A stretch of 34,681 bases of DNA from assembly GCA_013334745.1 (NCBI GenBank), contig JAAXWY010000026.1, forward strand, positions 1 to 34,681. The letters run 5' to 3'. A program made the translations under genes and the position numbers. Under the pieces are notes generated by a model. That model had not been told where the DNA came from. It searched no databases and saw only the letters and a list, made by a program, of their open reading frames with translations. The stretch is from Coriobacteriia bacterium. Lineage in GTDB: Bacteria > Actinomycetota > Coriobacteriia > Anaerosomatales > JAAXUF01. This document shows, piece after piece, positions 23,923 to 33,929 of the stretch. Every line of letters starts with the position of its first letter. Position 1 is the stretch's first letter.

Positions 23923-24540
23923 CTACGCAGGCGGCGCGGGGGGCGCCGGAGGTGCAGGCGGCGCGGGCGGAGGTGGCGTCTGGTCGCTCGGCGGCGCTTG
24001 TGGCGCAGCCGGCGGCGCGTAGCCACCCTGACGCGGTGCAGCGCTCTTGTTGAGCTGACCGTCGATCGCGGTGAACACCGGCACGAGGAACGACGGCGGC
24101 ATCGACGCAGACTTGCCGAACACGGCCTTCACGTCATCCCTGAACAGGTAGTACAGAATCGCAACGGCGATCGCGACGCCGATAAGTGCGCTGAACAGCC
24201 CACCCTTGTTGAATATGCCGATCACGTTGGATACGGCGGACAGGTAGCACCAGTAGATGCCGATCGTCCACGCCCACGGCTTAAGGCCGAGGGCACCAAT
24301 GCCGAAGCCGATCTCGACGACGGCGAGCACCGCGAGCCAAATACCGAAGACGAGTGCGAAGATGCCCGCGCCTGCGGCTGATGCACCCTCGCTGACCCCG
24401 CCTACGCCGGCCGCGACGACGCCCAGAGACATCGCAGCGATGCCCGCAAGCACGAGAACGATTGCACCGAAGATCGCGAACACACCCCCGACGATCGCCA
24501 ACCACGCGAGAATCGTGACCCCTTGCGGTCTGTTGTTCAT
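23923..24540 (-). CDS. Four-TM membrane protein with (Pro-Pro-Ala) tail
   Basis: A 205-residue protein. The start GVTILAWLAIVGGVFAIFG and three further helices, with a central PWAWTIGIYWCYLSA segment, give a compact four-helix membrane domain of about 140 residues. The last 30 residues are an almost pure Pro/Ala sequence (PPAPPAPPA). The start ATG at 24540 follows GGGGGAAGGGA. The domain resembles DUF2127-like or similar small membrane proteins only loosely; no function is assigned. It is the last gene of the leftward gatC-gatA cluster, 78 bases after the previous gene. Confidence 0.75.
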   Translation of the reverse strand: MNNRPQGVTILAWLAIVGGVFAIFGAIVLVLAGIAAMSLGVVAAGVGGVSEGASAAGAGIFALVFGIWLAVLAVVEIGFGIGALGLKPWAWTIGIYWCYLSAVSNVIGIFNKGGLFSALIGVAIAVAILYYLFRDDVKAVFGKSASMPPSFLVPVFTAIDGQLNKSAAPRQGGYAPPAAPQAPPSDQTPPPPAPPAPPAPPAPPA

Positions 24541-24618
24541 CGTTCGTCCCTTCCCCCACTTGCTTGGAGTTTCACTCTGCGGTGCCTACCTTACTCCTTG
24601 GCGACGATGCGAAATCGC

Positions 24619-25044
24619 CTAGCCGAGAGCTTCCTTGATCTTGAACACCGCGCCGGCCTCGATGTCACTGACACCACCGGCAGCCTCGGCGACGGTCTCT
24701 GCGAGCGAGACGATGAACCCCTTGAACGCCTCAAGGTCCTCGGGCGCCTTCTCGGCGAGCATCGCTGCGGCCGCCGCGATGTGCTCGAGCGTGGGAGTGA
24801 CGATGTCGTTGGCGTTGGGCTTCTCGCCCTTCGCGTAGTCGGCGCGCGCATCGTGCGCGAGGTCGCGCACGAGCAGGTTGGGGGCGCCGGTCACCTGTGA
24901 CGCGACGAACTTGCCCGCATGGCCGGCCTCTTTGAAGGTGTCCCAGAAGCCGGCGTCGATCGTGGAGAGATAGAGCACGGTGCCGGTGGTCGCCATCTGG
25001 AGCACATTCCACTCCTCGGCCGTGAAGTCGCTCTTCGTTGCCAT
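24619..25044 (-). CDS. Hypothetical helical cytoplasmic protein (possibly TerB-like)
   Basis: A 141-residue protein that starts at 25044 with GGGAGGAC upstream; a longer open frame continues into gatA but without a start. It is mainly helical: FTAEEWNVLQMATTGTVLYLS at the N-terminus, a central acidic and polar part, and AETVAEAAGGVSDIEAGAVFKIKEALG at the end. The end loosely recalls TerB-like proteins, in which a helix after an acidic loop closes the fold; this is weak. No cysteines or catalytic motif. It follows gatA by 56 bases. Confidence 0.7.
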   Translation of the reverse strand: MATKSDFTAEEWNVLQMATTGTVLYLSTIDAGFWDTFKEAGHAGKFVASQVTGAPNLLVRDLAHDARADYAKGEKPNANDIVTPTLEHIAAAAAMLAEKAPEDLEAFKGFIVSLAETVAEAAGGVSDIEAGAVFKIKEALG

Positions 25045-25100
25045 GATGCGGTCCTCCCTGTTGAGTTGAGTTGCGTTGCGTCGTGCGGGATGTGGTCGCG

Positions 25101-26591
25101 CTACGCGCCGGTCACGAGCGGGCTGCGCAGGTCGAGTGCGAGATTGCGCTCGATGGCAGCGGCGGCCCGGAAGACCTTGGCCTCGGCGAAGTGGTCGCCG
25201 ATGAGCTGCAGACCGATCGGCAGCTTCACGCCGTCCTCCTCGGCGAATCCGCACGGCACGTTGATCGCGCAGTTTCCGGTGAGGTTGACCGGGATCGTGT
25301 AGATGTCGGCGAGGTACATCGTGAGCGGATCGCTCTTCTCGCCGAACTTCCACGCGACCTGCGGAGACGTGGGCGTGAGCAGGACGTCGTAGTCGGCGAA
25401 GGCGGCCGAGAACTCGCTCGCGATGAGCGTGCGCGCCTTCTGCGCCTGGCCGTAGTACGCGTCGTAGTAGCCGGCGGACAGCGCGTAGGTGCCGAGCATG
25501 ATCCGGCGCTTGGCCTCGGTGCCGAAGCCCTCGGCGCGGCTGCGCATGTACAGGTCGAGGGTGTCGGTGGGCGAATCGACGCGGTGCCCGTAGCGAATGC
25601 CGTCGAAGCGCGCGAGGTTACTCGAGGCCTCAGCCGGACCGATGATGTAGTACGCCGAGAGCCCGTGCTGGCTCGTGGGCAGGTCGACCTCGCCAACCGT
25701 CGCTCCCATCGCTTCGAAGCGCGCAGCGGCGTCCAGAACGCTCTGACGCACGGCCGGCGTCACGCCCTCCATGTCGAGCATGTCGCGCACGATTGCGATA
25801 CGCATGCCGGAGACGTCGGGGTCACGCGTTGCAGCAACGAAGTCCTCCGCGGGACGCTCGACACTGGTCGCGTCCATCGGGTCCTTGCCGCAGATGACCG
25901 CAAGCGCGTTCGCGCTGTCCTCGACGGTGCGAGAGAACGGGCCGATCTGGTCCAGTGAGCTCGCGAACGCCACGCATCCGTAGCGGCTCACGCGACCGTA
26001 CGTGGGCTTGAGCGCGACGGTGCCGGTCATCGCACCCGGCTGGCGGATCGAGCCACCGGTATCGCTGCCGAGCGTGATGGTCGCCATTCCCGCGGCGACG
26101 GCGGCCGCGCTACCCGCGCTCGAGCCGCCCGGGATACGGCCGAGGTCCCACGGGTTCTTCGCCGGCCCGGTCGCGCTCGTCTCACCCGAGCTTCCGAACG
26201 CGAACTCGTCCATGTTGCACTTGCCCAGGGGCAGCACTCCGGCGGCGACCATCCGCGCGACCGCAGTGCAGTCGTACGCGCTCTCGTAGTTGGCGAGGAT
26301 GCGGCTGCTGCACGTGGTGCGCGTGCCGACGAGGTTCATGTTGTCCTTGAACGCCGCGGGAACGCCGGCGAACGCCGGCAGCGTCTCCCCCGCCGCAACG
26401 AGCGCGTCCACGCGCTCGGCGGCCGCGTACGCGAGGTCGGGCGTGACCTGGTTGAGCGCGTGCACGTCGACCTCAAGCGCCTCGATGCGTGCCAGCGCAC
26501 TGTCCGCGACCTCGCGTGCCGAGAACTCCTTGGAGGCGATGGCTGCCGTGATGTCGGCCGCAGTCCACGCCGAGAGGTTCAGGTCGCTCAC
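25101..26591 (-). CDS. gatA: Asp-tRNA(Asn)/Glu-tRNA(Gln) amidotransferase subunit A
   Basis: A 496-residue amidase-signature enzyme that hydrolyses glutamine and feeds ammonia to GatB. The Ser-cisSer-Lys triad is present: K82 (AFKDN), S157 (GGSSAGSAAAV) and S181 (SDTGGSIRQP), with the same spacing as in known GatA. The family length and the GFAEEDGVKLPIGLQLIG segment agree. GTG at 26591 overlaps the gatC stop (GTGA), so the two are coupled. Confidence 0.96.
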   Translation of the reverse strand: MSDLNLSAWTAADITAAIASKEFSAREVADSALARIEALEVDVHALNQVTPDLAYAAAERVDALVAAGETLPAFAGVPAAFKDNMNLVGTRTTCSSRILANYESAYDCTAVARMVAAGVLPLGKCNMDEFAFGSSGETSATGPAKNPWDLGRIPGGSSAGSAAAVAAGMATITLGSDTGGSIRQPGAMTGTVALKPTYGRVSRYGCVAFASSLDQIGPFSRTVEDSANALAVICGKDPMDATSVERPAEDFVAATRDPDVSGMRIAIVRDMLDMEGVTPAVRQSVLDAAARFEAMGATVGEVDLPTSQHGLSAYYIIGPAEASSNLARFDGIRYGHRVDSPTDTLDLYMRSRAEGFGTEAKRRIMLGTYALSAGYYDAYYGQAQKARTLIASEFSAAFADYDVLLTPTSPQVAWKFGEKSDPLTMYLADIYTIPVNLTGNCAINVPCGFAEEDGVKLPIGLQLIGDHFAEAKVFRAAAAIERNLALDLRSPLVTGA

Positions 26592-26890
26592 GCGTCATCA
26601 CCGCCGCCTGTAATCTGCGGGATCAGGAACGCGCCGTCCTGCTCGGCGGGTGCGTTCATGAGTGCCATCTCGCGCGACAGGCCCGGCACCACGACGTCTT
26701 CGCGCGTGACGTTAACGACGGGGATCGCGTGCGCGGTGGGCGCGACGCTTGCCAGGTCGAGCTGCTGGATGGTGTCGATGTGCGAGAGGATCGAGTTCAG
26801 GTCGCCCTGAAGACTGACGACCTCGTCGTCGGTAAGGGCGAGTCGGGCGAGCATCGCGACGTGGCGAACCTCGCTCTCGGAAAGCGACAT
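26588..26890 (-). CDS. gatC: Asp-tRNA(Asn)/Glu-tRNA(Gln) amidotransferase subunit C
   Basis: A 100-residue protein that holds GatA and GatB together. The opening LSESEVRHVAMLARLALTDDE and the middle LNSILSHIDTIQQLDLASVAPTAH are characteristic. The ATG at 26890 has AAAGGA nine bases upstream. It is the first gene of the gatC-gatA unit. Confidence 0.95.
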   Translation of the reverse strand: MSLSESEVRHVAMLARLALTDDEVVSLQGDLNSILSHIDTIQQLDLASVAPTAHAIPVVNVTREDVVVPGLSREMALMNAPAEQDGAFLIPQITGGGDDA

Positions 26891-26960
26891 GCTACGGTTC
26901 CTTTCGTGCGACGGGCGCTACGCGCGCGACCCGTAAGGCGGCGAGAAACAGACGCGTACC

Positions 26961-26966
26961 ATCATA
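26961..26966 (-). promoter_or_regulatory. Candidate -10 (TATGAT) for gatC-gatA
   Basis: On the minus strand TTGAGTATGATGG places TATGAT 70 bases before the gatC start. There is no clear -35 box. It lies in the 100-base gap between gatC and the ferredoxin-CPBP gene. Confidence 0.35.
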
Positions 26967-26990
26967 CTCAACGCCGAGCCGTGCGGTTTC

Positions 26991-28213
26991 TCAGCGAACT
27001 GTCGCGAACGCCGCCGCGACGGCAGCGGTGTTGTAGAGCACGTGGACGATGAACGCGGGCCACAGCGAGCGACGGGTCCACGTCAGCCACCCGAGCGCCA
27101 CGCCGAGAACGGCCGTGGGCGCGAACAGCCAGAGATCCGCATGGAAGCCGGCGTAGAGCACCGCCGAGACGCCGATACCGGCCCACATCCCGAAGCGCTC
27201 ACCGAACGCCGGCAGGATCACGCCACGAAACGCCATCTCCTCGGCGAGTGGCGCGGCGATGGCGACGAGCACCACCGCGAGCGCAAGCCCGATGGGACCG
27301 GCGCCGAAGACCCCGGCGAGATCCCCCGAGAGGCGCTCGGGCCGGGCGATCCCCATCGCCTCCATCGACAACCCGTAACCGATCGACACGATCTCGCAGC
27401 CGATGAACACCGCGACCACCAGCAACGCCGACACGATGGTTGAGGGGCGATCGACCGCCGCGCTTTGGCTTGGAGCGCTGCCCGGCCGAGCGAGACCGAA
27501 CGCTTCTCCGACAGGAAGCCCGTGGCGACCCGCAAGCCACCCGAACGCGGCGATCTGGATGACGTAGTAGGCGGCAAGCACCACGGCGCGCACCGCCATC
27601 TGCCCGAGCGCGGGCATCAGCCCGACGGCCGGCAGCGCAAGCACGGCGTTCTTCGCGACCAGGCTGACCAGCATCACCGCGAGTACCGCGCCCGCGTCCA
27701 CGAGCGTCCACGCGGTGGCGACGGGCGCACGCACAGCCGTGGGCGCGGGACGCTCGTGGGCGGCTTGCCGCGCGACCTCGGTGCCCGCGGACTGCGCCTT
27801 CGTGGTGCGAGGTCTGGGCGCGGGCACCGGGGCCGCCACGGGCGCCTGCGGTTGCGCGCCGCCCTTGCTCGGCGGCAGCTTCTTGGGAGCTGCCGCGCGC
27901 TTCTGCTCCTTGGCGGCGCGCTCTGCGGCCTTGCGGACCGCCTTGGCCTCGGCGCGCGAACCAACTACGACGTGGGTGACCTCGGACAGAGGAACGTTCG
28001 TCTGCTCGGCGCTTGAGCGCGTGGGAACCACCCGACCGAGGATCGCGCCCCGCGTGCACACCTGAACGCATGCGAGGCAACCGTCGCACGAGAGCCTGTC
28101 GACGTAGATGAACGCTGCACCGACCTTGAGCGCGCCCCTCGGACAGGCGGCAGGGCACGCACCGCAGCGATCGCAGCGCTCCTCGTGGATCGCGAGGTTC
28201 TGCGCGCTGCCGC

Positions 28214-28217
<4 letters not shown>
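26991..28217 (-). CDS. Ferredoxin-CPBP intramembrane protease fusion
   Basis: A 408-residue protein in three parts. (1) Residues 11-60 form a bacterial-type 2[4Fe-4S] domain: C15-x2-C18-x2-C21-x3-C25-P and C44-x2-C47-x2-C50-x3-C54. (2) Residues about 65-165 are a basic Lys/Ala/Pro-rich linker with a helical Ala/Lys/Glu segment (88-110). (3) Residues 170-408 are a polytopic CPBP (CAAX protease/Abi) domain with motif 1 E326-E327-x3-R331, motif 2 F-x3-H (H359 in AGFHADLWLF) and motif 3 H392-x3-N396. All catalytic residues are kept. GTG at 28217 overlaps the stop of the preceding CPBP gene (GTGA). A redox-regulated protease is the natural reading, but it is inference. Confidence 0.88.
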
Positions 28218-31194
<2,977 letters not shown>

Positions 31195-31491
31195 CTACGC
31201 GTCGTCGCCGCGGAGCTTCTGCACGTGGACCGGGCCGACCTCGTAGATCACGACCTCAGGCACGAAGCGCTGAGGCCGCTCGGCCTCGTAGATCCACGCG
31301 TCAGTGAGCGTGATCCGAAAGTACGTGCCGCCCGGCGCCGGCACAGGCTCGACGTCGACGCCGTTCGCGAGGTAGGCGCGAAGCTCGGTCTCAACGTAGT
31401 ACTGGAAGACCGTGATCGCATCCTGATACTCGTTGTAGAGCTTGAGCCGCTTCTCGGCTTCATACATATCCAGCTCGTCGATGCTGTCCAC
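31195..31491 (-). CDS. DUF2469-like protein
   Basis: A 98-residue cytoplasmic protein. DMYEAEKRLKLYNEYQDAI, VETELRAYLANGVD, YFRITLTDAWIYEAERPQRFV and the tail VIYEVGPVHVQKL follow, from memory, the actinobacterial DUF2469 pattern (EKYE-ELKLYREYRDV, VETERRFYLAN-VD, DAWVWDMYRPARFV). GTG at 31491 with AGAGGGG at seven bases is chosen because the conserved region begins there; a longer start at 31560 is possible. The function is unknown. In other actinobacteria it is often near rnhB; here it is next to ligA, again a DNA replication or repair neighbour. Confidence 0.75.
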   Translation of the reverse strand: MDSIDELDMYEAEKRLKLYNEYQDAITVFQYYVETELRAYLANGVDVEPVPAPGGTYFRITLTDAWIYEAERPQRFVPEVVIYEVGPVHVQKLRGDDA

Positions 31492-31558
31492 GCGCAAACC
31501 CCTCTCGAATCGAGCTGTCGGCGGCCACGATGGGCGCCGCAAACGGTCATCGTGTTTC

Positions 31559-31564
31559 ATTCTA
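31559..31564 (-). promoter_or_regulatory. Possible internal -10 (TAGAAT) before the DUF2469-like gene
   Basis: On the minus strand GGGTAGAATG lies 68 bases before the start at 31491. No -35 is visible. It could allow ligA expression that bypasses the hairpins at 31625-31700. Confidence 0.3.
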
Positions 31565-31624
31565 CCCGTCAGCAGTGCCACGCGGCGCGCGGCTTCACCC
31601 ACCGCGCAACGGGTTCATGAGCAC

Positions 31625-31720
31625 AAAAGCCGAGGCGCACACTCTACTGAGCATGCGCCTCGGACTTCCATGAAGAAGACCCACCGAGCTCGTCACTCGG
31701 CGACCCCCAAGCACACTATA
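31625..31720 (-). promoter_or_regulatory. Attenuator-like leader (promoter, alternative hairpins, intrinsic terminator) before DUF2469-ligA
   Basis: On the minus strand TATAGT (31720-31715) is a -10 candidate. Then follow CCGAG (31700-31696), CTCGG (31688-31684), CCGAGGCGCA (31663-31654) and TGCGCCTCGG (31639-31630), which is followed by CTTTT. Segments 3 and 4 form a perfect ten-pair terminator. Segment 2 can pair either with segment 1 or with segment 3, helped by CTTC/GAAG between them, so an antiterminator is possible. An 18-codon frame starting ATGGAAGTC overlaps the terminator but has a weak ribosome site. Alternatively this is a small RNA of about 80 nt. The rest of the 375-base gap (31492-31866) contains no gene I can support. 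Confidence 0.5.
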
Positions 31721-31773
31721 TAGCGCTCATCACGATGATGCATAGGGTTAGCGCACACAATCCGCTGTTATCT

Positions 31774-31781
31774 TGGTATAC
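31774..31781 (+). promoter_or_regulatory. TGGTATAC promoter-like element upstream of the diguanylate cyclase
   Basis: It has the GTATAC core found at 2960, 4074, 19768 and 21729, but with TGG in place of GGG. It lies 85 bases before the start at 31867. A further GGGG-CACAAT-CCCC palindrome lies between (31824-31840 region). Confidence 0.4.
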
Positions 31782-31866
31782 GGTACGCCTCGTTGTGTCC
31801 CGCGCGAGGGTGTTTCGAGCAGTTGGGGCACAATCCCCTTGGGTCTTCCTGCGAATGGGGTAGTTC

Positions 31867-32895
31867 ATGCGCGACATCATCGAACTTTGCATCTCGCTCG
31901 ACACCGCCGCGATCGAGACCTATGCGCAACTTGAAGCGGCTTGTGATGACGAGGAAGTCAGTGCTCTGTTTCGCCGGCTCCGCGCCGACGAGAAGTCACA
32001 CGTAGGCTGGTGGAACGACCTGCTCGGCGCTTGGGAGGCGGGGCTGGTTCCTCCGCTCTCGGACGAAGCCGGCCTGCGCGAGTCGCTCACGCAACTCGCC
32101 GAGGATGTCGCCACCGAGCTACCCACCGACTTCGCGAGCCTCAGCGTCGATGAGATGCTCGCCCTCGCAGCGCATCTCGAGTTCTACATGCTCGACCCGG
32201 CGTTCTCGCAGCTCATCGAGCTCGTGAGCCCGACCAGCAACGTCGATGCGCCCAACGCCTACTCCGAGCACATCATGCGGCTGATCCGGACGATCGAGGC
32301 CCGGCACAGCCGAGGCGAGCTGAGCCACTTCCTCGCCCGAGCGCTCGCCCGCTCACTGCGAGACCAGCAGAGACTCTCGATGCTCGCCTCCCAAGACGCA
32401 CTGACGGGGCTCTACAACCGCCGTGGGTTCTTCTCGCACCTGAGTCACTGGGTCGCCCATGCCAACCGGCACCACCATCCGCTCGCGGTCGTGATTCTCG
32501 ACGTCGACGAGTTCAAGCGCATCAACGACCGGTTCGGCCACTTGGCCGGCGACGAGGCGCTGCGCGCGGTGGGCGTGACGCTGGGCGATGTGGTCCGGGC
32601 GTCTGATGTGGTCGGTCGCTACGGTGGCGACGAGTTCGCGATCATCGCCCCCGCCACCGACGAGGTCGAGCTCCAGGCGCTGATGGAGCGGGTGCTGAGC
32701 GCAGTACGCGCGCTGCAGATCGAGTTCGCCGAGAAGAATGTGCGGCTGACGGTCAGCATCGGAGGTGCCTACTCGCGTGCGTACGACACCGCCGAGCCGG
32801 GCCTCCTGATGGCCACCGCCGACGCGGCACTGCTTGAGGCGAAGTCATCCGGGCGGGATCGCGCAGCGGAGCCCCGAGCGGTCACCGTCACCTAG
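31867..32895 (+). CDS. Ferritin-like diiron domain fused to a diguanylate cyclase
   Basis: A 342-residue soluble protein. Residues 1-150 are a four-helix domain whose ligand pattern is E17, E42-x2-H45, E105, E144-x2-H147, that is E / ExxH / E / ExxH as in rubrerythrin and ferritin-like diiron proteins. A helical linker (151-175) leads to a GGDEF domain with DALTGLYNRRGF, LDVDEFKRIND and an intact active site G253-G-D-E-F257. An inhibitory I-site RxxD is present (R244-A-S-D247), five residues before it. Such a protein would make c-di-GMP under control of iron, oxygen or redox state; the control is inferred. The ribosome site is weak (GGGGTAG). Its stop overlaps that of lipA. Confidence 0.88.
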   Translation: MRDIIELCISLDTAAIETYAQLEAACDDEEVSALFRRLRADEKSHVGWWNDLLGAWEAGLVPPLSDEAGLRESLTQLAEDVATELPTDFASLSVDEMLALAAHLEFYMLDPAFSQLIELVSPTSNVDAPNAYSEHIMRLIRTIEARHSRGELSHFLARALARSLRDQQRLSMLASQDALTGLYNRRGFFSHLSHWVAHANRHHHPLAVVILDVDEFKRINDRFGHLAGDEALRAVGVTLGDVVRASDVVGRYGGDEFAIIAPATDEVELQALMERVLSAVRALQIEFAEKNVRLTVSIGGAYSRAYDTAEPGLLMATADAALLEAKSSGRDRAAEPRAVTVT

Positions 32896-33788
32896 CCGCT
32901 GCTCGGTCGGCCCGCCTCATCGGCCAGCTCGTGCGCGTGGTAGCTCGATCGCACGAACGGCGCGCTTGCGACAGCCGAGAACCCGAGCGCGTACGCGTCG
33001 CGCGCGAGCTGCGCAAACACCTCCGGCTCCACAAATTCGGCGACGGGAAGATGCGCTGCGCTCGGACGCAGGTACTGCCCGAGTGTCAGCATCGTGACGC
33101 CGTGGGCGAGCAGGTCGCGCATGACATCGCGCACCTCGTCGGGGGTCTCCCCCAGGCCGAGCATGACGCCCGACTTCGTGGGAACGTCGGACTGCGTCTC
33201 TCGGACGCGCTCCAGGACGCGCAGCGAACGCTCGTAGACGGCACCCGGTCGCACCTGCGCGTAGAGACGCGGGACCGTCTCCATGTTGTGGTTGTAGACG
33301 TCGGGCCTAGCGGCCGCGACCACGTCGACGCTGGCCTCGTCCCCCGCAAAGTCACTTGTCAGGACCTCGACAGCGATACCCGGAACTGCGCTGCGCACCG
33401 CCTCGATCGTGGCGACGAAGTGCGCCGCTCCCCCGTCGGCGACGTCGTCGCGCGTCACGGACGTGATGACGACGTGGCGCAGCTTCAGTCGGCTGACCGC
33501 CTCGGCAACTCGAGCGGGTTCATCGGCGTCGAGCGGCTCCGGCACACGGGTCTCAACAGCGCAGAAACGGCATCCGCGGGTGCACGCGTCGCCCATGATA
33601 AGGAACGTCGCGGTGCCGCTGCTGAAGCACTCACCACGGTTGGGACACTTCGCAGACTGGCAGACCGTGTTGAGCGACAGCTCCTCGAGCATCCCATCGA
33701 CGGCCGCGAAGGTGCCCGTGCGAGCAATCGGCCGCCGAAGCCACTCGGGCAGTCGCTTCGTTGTAGCGCCATGTTCGTAGCCGGTCAT
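32892..33788 (-). CDS. lipA: Lipoyl synthase
   Basis: A 298-residue radical SAM enzyme that inserts two sulfur atoms into octanoyl groups on lipoyl domains. The auxiliary cluster ligands are C43, C48 and C54 (CQSAKCPNRGEC) and the SAM cluster ligands C69, C73 and C76 (CTRGCRFC). The C-terminal RSSYHA supplies the serine ligand to the auxiliary cluster. Full length. The ATG at 33788 follows AAGGTGG. Its stop shares four bases (CTAG) with the convergent cyclase gene. No lipB, lipM or 2-oxoacid dehydrogenase genes are in the window. Confidence 0.96.
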   Translation of the reverse strand: MTGYEHGATTKRLPEWLRRPIARTGTFAAVDGMLEELSLNTVCQSAKCPNRGECFSSGTATFLIMGDACTRGCRFCAVETRVPEPLDADEPARVAEAVSRLKLRHVVITSVTRDDVADGGAAHFVATIEAVRSAVPGIAVEVLTSDFAGDEASVDVVAAARPDVYNHNMETVPRLYAQVRPGAVYERSLRVLERVRETQSDVPTKSGVMLGLGETPDEVRDVMRDLLAHGVTMLTLGQYLRPSAAHLPVAEFVEPEVFAQLARDAYALGFSAVASAPFVRSSYHAHELADEAGRPSSG

Positions 33789-33865
33789 CCACCCACCTTG
33801 TCGCCGAGATCACCCGGTGCCGCGACGAACGCAACGTACGCAGGATGCCCGAAATCGTCGCAAAG

Positions 33866-33908
33866 CGCACGAAGACCTCGCCGCTTGGTCGGCGAGGTCT
33901 CCAGTGCG
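33866..33908 (-). terminator. Strong hairpin after the repeat protein gene
   Basis: AGACCTCGCCG (33873-33883) pairs perfectly with CGGCGAGGTCT (33890-33900); CGCAC / GTGCG lie just outside. It is placed to end the leftward gene at 33930, before the lipA promoter region (33789-33865, where I see no other feature). Confidence 0.75.
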
Positions 33909-33929
33909 TGAGCGGCCCGGCAGCCGCCC

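Noticed and set aside
24619-25353. 244-codon version of the hypothetical protein
   Set aside because: The first about 100 codons lie over gatA and are Arg-rich shadow; GGGAGGAC fixes the start at 25044.
25071-25958. Plus-strand frame opposite gatA
   Set aside because: Shadow of gatA, which has a complete catalytic triad.
31625-31720. SRP RNA, tRNA or known riboswitch
   Set aside because: No GGAAGCA-type SRP core, cloverleaf or T-box/TPP-like conserved block is visible.
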